Assembly (NCBI GenBank): GCA_963704405.1
Contig: OY969903.1
Coordinates: forward strand, 496,001-560,000
Reading direction: 5' to 3'
From: MFD01213-c1 sp963704405
Lineage (GTDB): Bacteria > Planctomycetota > Phycisphaerae > Tepidisphaerales > Tepidisphaeraceae
Length of the DNA: 64,000 bases
Shown: one piece after another, positions 9,609 to 18,342 of the stretch
Layout: each line of letters begins with the position of its first letter
Numbering within the stretch: position 1 is the first letter of the stretch
The notes under the pieces: generated by a model
Seen by the model: only the letters and a program-made list of their open reading frames with translations
Databases searched by the model: none
Told to the model about the DNA's origin: nothing
Translations under genes and position numbers: made by a program

Positions 9609-9655
9609 TCGTTTTCACGCAGCACGTGCACTGCGACCGTGCTGCGTGAAAACGA
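9609..9655. terminator. Strong perfect hairpin (terminator-like)
   Basis: A perfect 18-bp inverted repeat (left arm TCGTTTTCACGCAGCACG at 9609-9626, right arm 9638-9655) with an 11-base loop lies between the DUF899 gene and the CPMC gene. There is no U-tract on either side, so it is not a textbook intrinsic terminator. It may still block read-through from the arsR operon. Confidence 0.6.
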
Positions 9656-9696
9656 AGCCGCTAAGAATGATGCGGAAGGAATGGCGAGCGCAATCT

Positions 9697-10482
9697 TTAA
9701 TGGCAGCCGCAGGCGGATTTTTCAGGGGCATTCGAAGCCGCGCCAGCCGCTGATGCATCGGGATATTTATCGTGATGCTTCACCCACGCCATCCGGCTGG
9801 TGAGGGTTGATTCATTGCGGCCGTTCGGCGCCGCATCCAGCAGCGGATAAACACCCAGAAGCCCCTCAAGACCGCGGCCATAGGTGGAATAGGTGTGGTA
9901 AATCTCGCCGCTCCGCCTGGCGAACGCACTGAGCCCCGGAGCGTCGGCAATAGGGAAATCCTGCGTGCCGTAGTTGTAGAACTTGCCCGACCGAATCTGC
10001 GCTTCAGTCAGCGCAACGCCAAAATCTTCGTTGAAATCCGTTTTGGCCGACGACGCCCAGAAAAGATTGTTCCACCCCATGCGGGCCTTGAACGCCTGCA
10101 GTTTTTCCAGCGGAGCGCGCGAGACCAGCATCAGGCTCACGTCGCGCTGGCGCAGGTGCGGGACGATCGCGTTTAATTGGTCGGCGATCATCGAGCAGCT
10201 CGGGCAGCCTTCCGCCCAATCTGGCCCGAACATGAAGTGGTAGACCAGCAGTTGCGACTTGTCGCCGAACAAATCCGACAGCGGATGCACGCCGCAGGGA
10301 GTTTCAAAGCTGTAGGGCTTCTCCACCTTCACCCACGGAAGCTGCCGGCGAAGTTCCGCCAGCTCATCGTTCAAATGAGTCCACTGCTTTTCCTTTGCAA
10401 GCAATGCTTTGCGGGCGGCGAGCCATTGGCTGCGATCCACCACGGCGTGCGACGGTTTAGCTGTATCTAATATGGTTGGCAT
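9697..10482 (-). CDS. DUF899 thioredoxin-fold protein
   Basis: 261 residues. DUF899 proteins have a thioredoxin-like fold of unknown substrate. Family landmarks are the W(L/V)AARKALLAKEK start, LLVYHFMFGPDW followed by EGCPSCS (a CxxC redox pair), and the C-terminal DVSLMLVSRAPL and YHTYSTYGRG. The C-terminus ends in CGCH, perhaps a metal site. GGAG lies six bases before the ATG at 10482. It is the last gene of the arsR-SRPBCC-DUF899 operon; the spacing from the previous gene is 45 bases. Confidence 0.88.
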   Translation of the reverse strand: MPTILDTAKPSHAVVDRSQWLAARKALLAKEKQWTHLNDELAELRRQLPWVKVEKPYSFETPCGVHPLSDLFGDKSQLLVYHFMFGPDWAEGCPSCSMIADQLNAIVPHLRQRDVSLMLVSRAPLEKLQAFKARMGWNNLFWASSAKTDFNEDFGVALTEAQIRSGKFYNYGTQDFPIADAPGLSAFARRSGEIYHTYSTYGRGLEGLLGVYPLLDAAPNGRNESTLTSRMAWVKHHDKYPDASAAGAASNAPEKSACGCH

Positions 10483-10527
10483 AATATCTCCATTCAAAGG
10501 GCAGTTTCTATCGTAATCGCGATGGGA

Positions 10528-10974
10528 TCATCGCTTCTTAGCCGCGCTGGCGATGCGCTCAAGGTGCCTGCTCCAGCCGGCATGCACGCCCTGGGCCTGC
10601 TCTTGCGGGATCATGCCGAACGCGCGGTGCCGCAGCGAGAGCACGGTTGATTTCCCTTCAGCCTTCAACCGGTACGCAAGGTGGCTTGTGGCTGCGAAAG
10701 ACATGAACATCGGGCCGCAGATTTCCAGCAAGGTAGGCGGTTTGATCACCTGGACATGACCCCAGAAATGCCCGGCGTTATTGCCAAGGTCACGATACCA
10801 CCGCCCGCCGGGCCAGGTTTCGATCTTCATGGGCATCGGCTGGCCCGGCAGCTCATTGCCCGGGCCGATCTCTTCGAGAATTGTCTCAAAGACGATTTCG
10901 ATGGGCGCGTCGATGCGCTCATCCCTGGTTACATCGAACGTACGAATTGTTTCGTCCAGTGCAGTCGTGGTCAT
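10528..10974 (-). CDS. SRPBCC (AHSA1/START-like) protein
   Basis: 148 residues. Starts with the typical 'VTRDERIDAPIEIVFETI' and carries the MKIETWPGGRWYRDLG turn and the terminal helix (HAGWSRHLERIAS), all features of the AHSA1-like SRPBCC family, a lipid- or small-ligand-binding fold. The start codon overlaps the stop of the upstream arsR gene (ATGA, 10971-10974), so the two are translationally coupled. Pairing of an ArsR regulator with such a protein is common; the ligand is unknown. Confidence 0.9.
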   Translation of the reverse strand: MTTTALDETIRTFDVTRDERIDAPIEIVFETILEEIGPGNELPGQPMPMKIETWPGGRWYRDLGNNAGHFWGHVQVIKPPTLLEICGPMFMSFAATSHLAYRLKAEGKSTVLSLRHRAFGMIPQEQAQGVHAGWSRHLERIASAAKKR

Positions 10975-11366
10975 GGTTTCTCCTTTGTGGTTTGCGATTG
11001 ATCCAGTGATTCACCTGGCAGCAGGCCGATGGCCTTTCCCCGGGCCTTTTCTTCGGCCCGCTCCTTGATCCGGTCGACCTGCCGCGTCCAATAGCGTTCA
11101 AATGGCTTTACCCAGTCGTTCACGGCTTTGAGCTCCTGCGGGTTAAGGCGATAGAGCCGCTGCTGTCCGAGCCGCCTGACCGACACCAAACCGACTTTCC
11201 GCAGCACGCTCAGATGCTTCGACACCGTCGGCTGCGGCAGCCCAAGCGACTCGGCCATACTTCCCACGCCCCGAGCCTGCGCGTCGCCTAACAGGTCGAT
11301 GATCCACCGCCGACGCGGTTCGGCAATCGCATTGAACACGTCAGCAGTCGTCGCGGCTCGAGCCAT
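10971..11366 (-). CDS. ArsR-family transcriptional regulator
   Basis: 131 residues. Winged-helix repressor with the AIAEPRRRWIIDLL opening, the recognition helix around LPQPTVSKHLSVLRKVGLV, and a wing with LGQQRLYRLN. The metal-binding CxC of classical ArsR proteins is absent, so it belongs to the non-metal group often paired with SRPBCC genes. The start codon lies eight bases after the -10 of a promoter filled by a 22-bp palindrome, which suggests direct autorepression and a leaderless message. A basic C-terminal tail follows the domain. Confidence 0.93.
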   Translation of the reverse strand: MARAATTADVFNAIAEPRRRWIIDLLGDAQARGVGSMAESLGLPQPTVSKHLSVLRKVGLVSVRRLGQQRLYRLNPQELKAVNDWVKPFERYWTRQVDRIKERAEEKARGKAIGLLPGESLDQSQTTKEKP

Positions 11367-11374
11367 TGGTCAGT

Positions 11375-11402
11375 AGTATATTCCCATATGGGAATATATC
11401 AA
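11375..11402 (-). promoter_or_regulatory. arsR promoter with palindromic operator
   Basis: Read on the minus strand: -35 TTGATA (11397-11402), 16-base spacer, -10 TATACT (11375-11380). A perfect 22-bp palindrome at 11377-11398, centred on CCCATATGGG, covers the spacer and both hexamers. The ATG is eight bases past the -10, so transcription should begin at or next to it. Binding by the ArsR product is inferred from position. Confidence 0.75.
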
Positions 11403-11694
11403 GCGCAAAAAAGACGGTTCGACTTATTTTTCTATCTTCAGAAACCATATACATTTACAGTTCTCGCATCCCCTTTTGCCGGAATATCAGTAAATGCAGG
11501 CCGAAGACATATCAATCAGAACTCAGCATCTTTTCTCTGCGTCTCCGCGCCTCCGCGTTAAAATTTCCCATCCATATTTCCGCCGCCACAATCCAGCGTT
11601 ACATCCCAATTCCCCAATCTCATAAACCACGCCCTTGCCACGTGGATCAGCATTGCTACAATGCCCCGCTCAAATTCGGACCCCGGAGATTTTC
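11403..11694. other. Intergenic, with the second copy of the dispersed repeat
   Basis: Between the arsR promoter and rpsR. Contains the 72-bp repeat at 11521-11592 and no credible gene. Confidence 0.55.
11521..11592. repeat. Dispersed 72-bp repeat, copy 2
   Basis: Second copy of the repeat at 2160-2231, same orientation, three differences over 72 positions. It lies about 100 bases upstream of rpsR. Confidence 0.85.
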
Positions 11695-11994
11695 ATGGCA
11701 AGACAGTTTGGTGGTAAGAGCGGTGGCGGCAACAATCGTGAACGCCGCGAGAAGGCTGAAAAATTTCAGACGTTCAATCGTCCCAAGGTAAAGGTCGCCA
11801 AGACGACCGCCTCCGGAACGATCTTCATCGACTACAAGGACACCGAGTCCCTCAAGAAGATGATCAGCGGCAACGGCAAGATCCTCTCCCGCAAGCGCAC
11901 CGGCGCCACTGCGATGGAGCAGCGCATGCTCGCCAAGGCGATCAAACGCGCCCGTTATATGTCGCTCCTGCCCTACATCACCGCCGCGATGTAA
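11695..11994 (+). CDS. rpsR: Ribosomal protein bS18
   Basis: 99 residues. Small-subunit protein of the platform. The core matches the family: FIDYKDTESLKKMIS, GKILSRKRTGATAMEQRMLAKAIKRARYMSLLPY in separate blocks. The N-terminus is about 20 residues longer than the E. coli form and basic/Gly-rich (GGKSGGGNNRERREK). GGAGATTTTC directly before the ATG fixes the start. It is not next to rpsF or rplI, its usual operon partners. Confidence 0.95.
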   Translation: MARQFGGKSGGGNNRERREKAEKFQTFNRPKVKVAKTTASGTIFIDYKDTESLKKMISGNGKILSRKRTGATAMEQRMLAKAIKRARYMSLLPYITAAM

Positions 11995-12051
11995 TTCGCC
12001 CGGCGATGCAGCTTGGCTGATTCATACAACGCTGATTTATACAATAAAAGA

Positions 12052-12090
12052 AACGCCCGACCCTCCGCCGGTCGGGCGTTCTTGTTCACT
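12052..12090. terminator. Bidirectional intrinsic terminator
   Basis: Perfect 11-bp stem (AACGCCCGACC at 12052-12062, complement at 12070-12080) with a 7-base loop. It is followed by TCTTGTT on the plus strand and TTCTTTTATTG on the minus strand. It separates the convergent rpsR and DUF2383 genes and probably serves both. Confidence 0.85.
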
Positions 12091-12162
12091 CACGGACGTA
12101 TAAACCTCGCGCCACTCGGGCTACGCTCAAAAGCCCGAAGCTTTCCTCATTTCAGGCTTCAA

Positions 12163-12687
12163 TCACACATTCGTCGCCGACAGCAATTGATCCAGCAGCG
12201 TAATGTGTCTCTGCTGCGCCGGCATCAATTGGTTCTGCACCAGTTGCGCGGAGCTGGCATCCAGATCGTCCAGCGCTTCTTCATAGTCCTTCAGCCCATG
12301 CTCTTCGCCTTCCTTGATCGCCTTCAGGCCGCCTTTGTCGCCGCCGAACAGGCTCATGGTTCCCTGGACCGCCTGCGCCCAGACGCCCCAGGCGCCAGAT
12401 GAATCCGAAGCTGTGCCGCCAAGTTCGCGGATGCGGTCGCGCAAACTCTGGCACGCGCGGCCATGCTCTTCCTGAATCTGCCGCAGGAGCCCCGCATCTT
12501 CGGCATTTTCACCGGCGGCCACTTTAGCCAGGACATTTCGATATGTCTCAGCCGCCGAAATTTCTCCCCGCAACAGCGAATTGAGCTGGCGAATCGCTTC
12601 GCCGGTATCGCCTGCTTCCATGTTGCCGCTTAAGGCTGTCCCATCCGGAAGACCACCGAGATCGCCGACAGAATTGATTGCACTCAT
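12163..12687 (-). CDS. DUF2383 four-helix-bundle protein (ferritin-like)
   Basis: 174 residues. After a Gly-rich start of about 28 residues, the region from AIRQLNSLLRGEISAAETYRN onward fits the DUF2383 / PA2169-type family, with helices carrying E and H residues (EEHGRACQSLRDRI, EEHGLKDYEEAL, QRHITLLDQLL) as in ferritin-like bundles. Metal binding is inferred. AAAGGAG lies nine bases before the ATG. These proteins are often linked with stress or stationary phase, but nothing here shows regulation. Confidence 0.82.
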   Translation of the reverse strand: MSAINSVGDLGGLPDGTALSGNMEAGDTGEAIRQLNSLLRGEISAAETYRNVLAKVAAGENAEDAGLLRQIQEEHGRACQSLRDRIRELGGTASDSSGAWGVWAQAVQGTMSLFGGDKGGLKAIKEGEEHGLKDYEEALDDLDASSAQLVQNQLMPAQQRHITLLDQLLSATNV

Positions 12688-12859
12688 GATGTTCTCCTTT
12701 GTGAATCGTTACATCCTGCCAAATAACGCAAGTCCCGTACCGACGCCGTTAAGTCGTGAATTCACCGTGCAAATCGCCGCCTCCATCCGCCGGACCCTGC
12801 CGAGCTGGACAATATGACCGGCCTGCAATCCCCGCGAGAAAACAAGTCCATCAACAAGA

Positions 12860-12887
12860 AAGCCGCGCACCTTTCGGCACGCGGCTT
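12860..12887 (-). terminator. Intrinsic terminator of the HU-type gene
   Basis: On the minus strand a 12-bp stem (AAGCCGCGTGCC with two G-U pairs) closes on a GAAA tetraloop and is followed by TTCTTGTTG. It lies about 30 bases past the stop of the HU-like gene. Confidence 0.85.
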
Positions 12888-12916
12888 CAAATCTCAATCA
12901 TCACCAAGAAGTAAAA

Positions 12917-13210
12917 TTACTTCTTAGCGCCCAGGATTGCATCCTTGGCGGCCTTGGCGATGCGGAACTTCAGAACCTTCTTCTTCGGAACCTTCACAAG
13001 TTGTCCGGCTTTCGGGCCGAAGCGCATCGTGATCTCGCGAGCGGCACGCTCCGCGAGAACCAACTTGCCGATCCCGGGGATCACAAACTGATTCTTCGCC
13101 TGCTTGTAGGCCAAAGCGGCCTGTGCCTCAAAGAACTGGTTCACCTGCTTCTTGCTGATGCCAACCTGTTCAGCGAGCGTGGCGGCGATTTCGGACTTGG
13201 TCAGGGCCAT
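12917..13210 (-). CDS. HU-family DNA-binding protein
   Basis: 97 residues. Histone-like dimeric DNA-bending protein: N-terminal helices (TKSEIAATLAEQVGISKKQVNQFFEA), then the beta arm region (FVIPGIGKLVLAERAAREITMRFGPKAG) and a basic tail. The arm lacks the classic RNP motif and reads RFGPKAGQ instead, as in divergent HU paralogues. AAAGGAG lies nine bases before the ATG. Single gene with its own terminator. Confidence 0.9.
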   Translation of the reverse strand: MALTKSEIAATLAEQVGISKKQVNQFFEAQAALAYKQAKNQFVIPGIGKLVLAERAAREITMRFGPKAGQLVKVPKKKVLKFRIAKAAKDAILGAKK

Positions 13211-13699
13211 GGGTCAGATCTCCTTTCCGAGAGATGTAACGCCTGTGAATTGTCATTCAACAACCCATCAGACGCGGAGCCAGTCGCCGGATACGTGTCC
13301 AACCCTGGACACCCTCCACGGCGATCGCGCTCGTACCCGACGAACGCGAAGGCAGAAAACTATCGTAAAATCAGGGGGATTCAATCCCTCCGCACCAAAA
13401 ATCACCGGATTTTCGGTGAAATTCCATCACAAGAGTAATTTCGATTCGGAAAAACCAGCCGTTTCACACACCGGCCTTCCGCCAGCCCCCATTTTCAGGG
13501 GACCGATCGCAACCGCACGCCGTTGCGCCGGTCCACTATTATCCCTCTTCGTCCGCTAATTCCTTTAGTTTTTCGACTGCGATTCCCCGCCGCCTCCCAT
13601 GATGTTTGCAAAAGCTCCTCGATGATGGTTGATCCCCGACACCATCCGCTTCAAGCCCCCGCCTTCCGTCTGAAGCGGAGGTTCTTTCCGATAACCGGC
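13211..13699. other. Intergenic, no gene seen
   Basis: 489 bases upstream of the HU-like gene and downstream of the small HisKA-like gene. Open frames here lack SDs and conserved character. I see no hairpin or repeat worth listing. Confidence 0.5.
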
Positions 13700-13912
13700 T
13701 CAACCCCGCCCGTTTTCGTTCATGGTTGTTTCCGGCAGCGCATCCAACTGATCGATCAGCCTCACCATCTTGTCCGCCGCCTGGTCGAGATAGTATAGAA
13801 ATTCCAGCACTTCCTCCGGCGAAAGTTCGGTATCGAGCGCGGATGTCCCCAGCTTAAGTGAGTTCAAACACCCCCGGATTGTGTGCCGCAATCGCGACGA
13901 TTCATCATTCAT
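13700..13912 (-). CDS. Small protein with a histidine-kinase dimerisation-like helix pair
   Basis: 70 residues from the ATG at 13912. The segment LRHTIRGCLNSLKLG followed by a second helix ending MVRLIDQLDAL has the look of an isolated HisKA (DHp) hairpin, with a candidate phospho-histidine in LRHTIR. No ATPase domain follows. In-frame sequence continues upstream to 14011 but is not conserved-looking. It ends just downstream of alr. It could be a phosphotransfer or decoy module; this is speculative. Confidence 0.5.
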   Translation of the reverse strand: MNDESSRLRHTIRGCLNSLKLGTSALDTELSPEEVLEFLYYLDQAADKMVRLIDQLDALPETTMNENGRG

Positions 13913-14012
13913 CAGCGCCTCAGGCTCCACTCGTTCCACACTACAACATGCAATGTAGCCCTCGCGCCTCGATTTCCGGAACGCGCGTATTTCCGAAAAT
14001 CCTGATCGCAAT

Positions 14013-14964
14013 CTAGCGATACGCCCGATGGCCTGCGCCGCACAATCTCACTAAGGCCTCCTGCGGCGTAGACCCCCATGCCTTCCCCACCATCTCCGCT
14101 TCCAATCCTTCTCCCAGCAGCACCACTTCATCTCCCGCCCGATCGCTCTGATCCACTTCCACAAAGGATGATTGCATCCCCACTTCCACCACCCGCCGCT
14201 CCTTCCCATTCACCAGGCACGGGCCTACGCGCATGCCATTGGAATACCCGGCCAGGATCACTCCAAACCGCGGCACGCAAAAGCCGGTGTATCCCGCCGG
14301 CCCCGATGAATCTTTCACCTCAACCAGCCGCGCCGATACCCGGGCGGCCCCGCGATAAAGCGCCATGCCCGGCCGCACTCCATCCAGCCACGCCGACGGT
14401 TCATCAAGCAGGGCTGAGCCGGCCGCATGAAAACGCAAATCCGCTCGCACGCTTTCGCTTGTCTGCTCCGACATCACTTGCAGCAGCGACTTCACTTGCC
14501 CTAATGTCGTGGCGTGCGTCATCACCTCGTCGCACTCCCCCGCTTCTAAAATCGCCTTCACATCATCCGCTTCGCACCCAAACCTCTGCTGTCCCGTATC
14601 GACCGACAGGATGGGCCGGGCCGATTTCAGCATGGCGGCCCGCTCCACTGTCCAGACGACAGGCCGAATATCCTGCCGCAGGTAATCGTTTGGATCATTC
14701 GACTGTCCCAACAGCGCAATGACCCGTCGCTCCGCGACATCGCGCAGCCGCGAGATCGTCACCTCGGCGGCGTCGAACACATAAAATGCGTCAACCAAAT
14801 CCCCAATCGCCGCCGCCACGGCATCGGCGCCCAGCCCATAGGCATCAGCCTTCACCACCGCGATTAACTCCACGCCGGTGCGGCGCAATTTCTTCGGCGT
14901 TCGCGCGAACCTGCGCCAGATCAACCCGCACCAATACATATGAACTCGGAACCATCGTGCCCAT
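14013..14964 (-). CDS. alr: Alanine racemase (frame broken near 14872-14890)
   Basis: PLP enzyme that makes D-alanine for peptidoglycan. The PLP-lysine motif AVVKADAYG is present. The C-terminal barrel/beta domain shows GYTGF, AGYSNGM and RAGDEVVLLG. The expected N-terminus (VLVRVDLAQVRANAEEIAPHRRG) is in a different frame, starting at ATG 14964 directly after an in-frame stop, with the catalytic part in the frame that ends at 14013. A +1 change (one extra base, or two missing) near 14880 joins them. The open frame that runs further upstream to 15113 is therefore a false N-terminus and would overlap the phosphoesterase gene. Overall it is a divergent racemase; without the break it would be about 316 residues, short for the family. 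Confidence 0.82.
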
Positions 14965-15099
14965 TCAATCCGCTGATGTTCTGTCCGTCCAGTCAGGTTA
15001 AGCCGAACGGGCTCTAGGCCCCTCGGTTTGCATGATGCTGTCCGGGCTGCATCAGCCCATGCTTGCGCGGCGGCAAGGGTGCCGGCGAATTCCATATCC

Positions 15100-16062
15100 T
15101 CAATCCTTGCCATTAATCACGTTCAATGGTTTCTCGCTTGCCTTCTCACTCGGCGTATTCACCGTCACTTCCACCTTCCCCGCATGATCCCGTCGAAATG
15201 CGTGAACAACATTATCTTTCCCGTCCACCAGTTCCGTCGTCGCCGAGTCATCGGTGAAATGGATCGAAGCAAATCCCAGCGATGCAATGGAGAACGGACC
15301 GCGCCGATCCTTCAACATCGGTTTGCGCCCTGCGCCACCGCCGCCGGCGACGACGAACGAGGTCGAAACCCCGCCGATTTCCAGGTGCTGCAACGTATGC
15401 TCATGGCCGCAGAGATAGAAGTCGACGTTGTACTGCTTAAAGAGCGGCCCCCAGGTCGTCTGCAGCACACCGTTGTCGCCGTGGTTCCCGTTGCCGAACA
15501 TGTCGTGATGCGCCGCACACACGAGCCACGGCGCATGCGGTTTAGCCAGTTCCTCTCCCATCCATTTCATTTCCGCCGCCCACATTTCCTTCGACATCAG
15601 TGGTTGATCTGAATCGAGCATCAGCACGGTCACCAGCGGTTTCACTGCCGGCAGATCAAGCCGATACCAGCGCGCCGGCATCTTGAATCGCGTGTTTCCC
15701 TTGGCGGCGTACGCAAGCTCGATCGAGTCGTCGCCGGTCTTGTAATCATGATTCCCCAGCACCGCATAGAACGGCATATCCAGCTTCACCGGGTCATACG
15801 TCTTTTCAAAAAACGCCAGGATCTGAGGATCGTCCACGCCTTTGAGCGAGACATAAAAATTATCCCCCATGAGCAGCACCGCATCAGGCCGGCCCGATTC
15901 GGTCCACTTCGCCATCGCGTCGGCGGTTGTCTGCCGATCGGGCGAATTAAGCCCCCAATCTCCCAATGCAAACAAATGCACGCCTTTCTCTGCCGCCCCC
16001 GCGGCAGCAGCCCCGAAACCGCTCATCAATCCCGCCAAAACAATCACGCGAAACCAGCCCAT
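15100..16062 (-). CDS. Secreted metallophosphoesterase (purple acid phosphatase-like)
   Basis: 320 residues. N-terminal signal peptide (WFRVIVLAGLMSGFGAAAAG), then a calcineurin-like phosphoesterase domain: GDWG near residue 32, GDNFY, GNHD, AAHHD and CGHEH, which together supply the two-metal ligands. The layout resembles tartrate-resistant (type 5) acid phosphatases. I start at the ATG at 16062 because AAAGGAA lies eight bases upstream; the in-frame ATG at 16077 overlaps that SD. Acts in the periplasm or outside the cell; the substrate is unknown. Confidence 0.9.
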   Translation of the reverse strand: MGWFRVIVLAGLMSGFGAAAAGAAEKGVHLFALGDWGLNSPDRQTTADAMAKWTESGRPDAVLLMGDNFYVSLKGVDDPQILAFFEKTYDPVKLDMPFYAVLGNHDYKTGDDSIELAYAAKGNTRFKMPARWYRLDLPAVKPLVTVLMLDSDQPLMSKEMWAAEMKWMGEELAKPHAPWLVCAAHHDMFGNGNHGDNGVLQTTWGPLFKQYNVDFYLCGHEHTLQHLEIGGVSTSFVVAGGGGAGRKPMLKDRRGPFSIASLGFASIHFTDDSATTELVDGKDNVVHAFRRDHAGKVEVTVNTPSEKASEKPLNVINGKD

Positions 16063-16220
16063 ATGCGTTCCTTTCATTGTACCTCAAGTGCGGCACGATC
16101 ATACGATGTGAATATGAGCATTCCATGATGATGGCAGCTTGCCGCCTGACCGGATTTCCGCCAGAATTCCGCCTCTTACGCTTTATGAAATAATCCCTCC
16201 CAAGAGAAGGAAACACCCCG

Positions 16221-17390
16221 ATGGCTGCTAATTCCGCCCCAAATAAAAAGTATAAATTCACCTTCGGTCTGTGGACGGTCGGCAACATTGGCCGCGATCC
16301 GTTCGGCGGTCCCGTTCGCGAGCCGATCTCTCCTCCGCAGATCGCCGACCTGCTCGGTGAATGCGGCGCATACGGCGTCAACTTCCATGACAACGACCTG
16401 ATCCCCATCGACGCTACTCCCGCTGAAGCCAACCAGATCAGGAAAGATTTCAAACGCGCGCTGAAAGACAACGGCCTTGTCGTGCCGATGGCGACGACCA
16501 ACCTGTTCAGCGATCCCGTCTTCAAAGACGGCGCGTTCACCAGCAACAATGCCGGCATCCGCGCCTATGCCATCCAGAAAACCATGCGGGCGATGGATCT
16601 GGGCGCGGAATTCGGCGCGAAGATTTATGTCTTCTGGGGCGGCCGCGAAGGCGTGGAATCGGATGCGACCAAAAACCCGGTTGAAGCGGTGAAGCGATTC
16701 CGCGAGGCGATCAACTTCCTCTGCGAATATAGCATTAGTCAGAAATACAACTACCGCTTCGCCTTTGAAGCCAAACCCAACGAGCCGCGCGGCCATATCT
16801 ATTTCGCCGTCACCGGCAGCTACCTCGCCTTCATCCCCACCCTCGATCACCCTGATATGTGCGGAGTGAACCCGGAAGTCGCCCACGAGCACATGGCCGG
16901 GCTGAACTTCGTGCATCAGGTTGCCGCCGCCCTGGAACAGAAGAAGCTGTTCCACATCGATCTGAACGACCAGGAATTCGGCCGGTACGACCAGGACTTC
17001 CGCTTCGGCTCAGCCAACCTCAAGCACGCGTTTTTCCTGGTGAAGCTTCTGGAAGACAACGGCTACAACGGCCCCCGCCACTTCGACGCCCACGCCTACC
17101 GCCAGAGCGACTACAGCGACGTGAAGGAATTCGCGCGCGGCTCGATGCGCACCTATGAGCTGCTCGCTGAAAAAGCCAATCGCTGGAACAGCGATCCGGA
17201 AATTCAATCCCTTTTGAAAGTGATCAACGTGCAGGATCCGGCGATGTCGAAGTTGACGAAAAAGTTTTCGCCGCAGAATGCGCAGAAACTGCTGACTGCG
17301 CCGCTGGATCGAGTGGAGCTGGCCAAGGCGCGTCTGCCTTACGAGCAACTCGATCAGTTGACGATGGAAATCATTATGGGCATTCGATAA
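16221..17390 (+). CDS. xylA: Xylose isomerase
   Basis: 389 residues, the length of the actinobacterial class I enzyme. TIM-barrel aldose-ketose isomerase dependent on two divalent metals. Visible motifs: NFHDNDLIP, the YVFWGGREG catalytic block, FAFEAKPNEPRGH, and HIDLNDQ with the metal-binding Asp residues. AGAAGGAAAC lies upstream of the ATG. No xylulokinase gene is adjacent, so it stands alone here. Followed by a strong terminator. Confidence 0.95.
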   Translation: MAANSAPNKKYKFTFGLWTVGNIGRDPFGGPVREPISPPQIADLLGECGAYGVNFHDNDLIPIDATPAEANQIRKDFKRALKDNGLVVPMATTNLFSDPVFKDGAFTSNNAGIRAYAIQKTMRAMDLGAEFGAKIYVFWGGREGVESDATKNPVEAVKRFREAINFLCEYSISQKYNYRFAFEAKPNEPRGHIYFAVTGSYLAFIPTLDHPDMCGVNPEVAHEHMAGLNFVHQVAAALEQKKLFHIDLNDQEFGRYDQDFRFGSANLKHAFFLVKLLEDNGYNGPRHFDAHAYRQSDYSDVKEFARGSMRTYELLAEKANRWNSDPEIQSLLKVINVQDPAMSKLTKKFSPQNAQKLLTAPLDRVELAKARLPYEQLDQLTMEIIMGIR

Positions 17391-17463
17391 ACCGCCCGTA
17401 ATTCGCTGAAAATTTTCCATGCAACATTTGGGGGCGAGCTTCGTCTATATCACGGATGCCGCT

Positions 17464-17516
17464 GGACAGGGCCTCGCCCCATAGCCAAGGGGGGTGAGGC
17501 TCTGTCCCATCTTATT
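17464..17516 (+). terminator. Intrinsic terminator of xylA
   Basis: A 17-bp stem (GGACAGGGCCTCGCCCC at 17464-17480 against 17491-17507, two G-U pairs) with a 10-base loop, followed by CATCTTATTTTG. It lies 73 bases after the xylA stop. Confidence 0.8.
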
Positions 17517-17654
17517 TTGACGCCAATTGCAACTTATGAACGCGGGTTGCATTTGTAATGGTGGCCCGGGGGAGATTTCGGCGAGTATGCCGCCGGTTCA
17601 AAAGGGGCCATATCTGTTGGCCCAAATGTTGCGCTCAAGCAAAGGGTGGCCGCC

Positions 17655-18182
17655 ATGAAATATCGGATGAAGCGAAAATGGTTTTCCCTGGGCGATGATT
17701 TTGTGATCCAGGATGAAAAAGGACGGGAAGTCTACCGCATCGACGGCGAGGCTTTTTCGTACGGCGAGAAGCTCTCCTTTCTCAACAAGCAAAAGCAGGA
17801 GATGGCCTTCATCAGCCAGAAGATGCTGGATTGGGGACCCACTTACGAAATCTATCACGGCGACGATCTGCAGGCCGTCGTGCGAAATGATCTGTTCACC
17901 TTTGGCCGATGCAAATTCACGGTAGACACCCCGTGGCCGGACGACCTGCACGCCGAGGGAAACCTGACAGATCATGAATACACATTCACGCGCGAAGGTC
18001 AGCCGGTGGGCCGAGTGTCAAAATCCTACTTCGGCCCGGCAGACAGTTACGGCGTGGAAGTTGGCCGCGGCGAGGATGAAATTCTCCTGCTGGCAAGTGC
18101 GGTGGTGATCGACCTTTGTTGCCACGGAAACAGGCAAAAATCGCTCTTGGCGGGGGAAGGTGTGCTGGCGAGGAAGATCTAA
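17655..18182 (+). CDS. LURP-one-related / YxjI-like protein
   Basis: 175 residues. The beta-strand repeats MKYRMKRKWFSLGDDFVIQDEKG, VYRIDGEAFS and ISQKMLDWGPTYEIY match the LURP-one-related (tubby-like) fold, a 12-strand barrel around a helix. Role in bacteria is unclear; membrane or lipid association has been proposed for relatives. I chose the ATG at 17655 after AAAGGGTGG; a GTG three codons earlier is possible. No partner gene is evident. Confidence 0.85.
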   Translation: MKYRMKRKWFSLGDDFVIQDEKGREVYRIDGEAFSYGEKLSFLNKQKQEMAFISQKMLDWGPTYEIYHGDDLQAVVRNDLFTFGRCKFTVDTPWPDDLHAEGNLTDHEYTFTREGQPVGRVSKSYFGPADSYGVEVGRGEDEILLLASAVVIDLCCHGNRQKSLLAGEGVLARKI

Positions 18183-18273
18183 CGCCAGGGCTTGTTGGCC
18201 GCTGACCGCCTTCTGCCGTTGGCACAGATATCCCTGCGTGCCCGGTTAAATCTGCTTGGCTCAAAACCAGTGC

Positions 18274-18279
18274 TATAAT
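18274..18279 (+). promoter_or_regulatory. Extended -10 element
   Basis: TGCTATAAT gives an extended -10 (TGnTATAAT) 64 bases upstream of the gene at 18343. No well-spaced -35 is seen, which is normal for extended -10 promoters. Confidence 0.5.
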
Positions 18280-18342
18280 GGTGCACCCAAAAATGGTGCA
18301 ACAGAACTCTGCTGCATGCAAGGGAGTATATCTGGAGTCGCC

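Noticed and set aside
14964..15113. Upstream extension of the alr frame.
   Set aside because: The expected N-terminus is in another frame from 14964; the extension would overlap the phosphoesterase gene.
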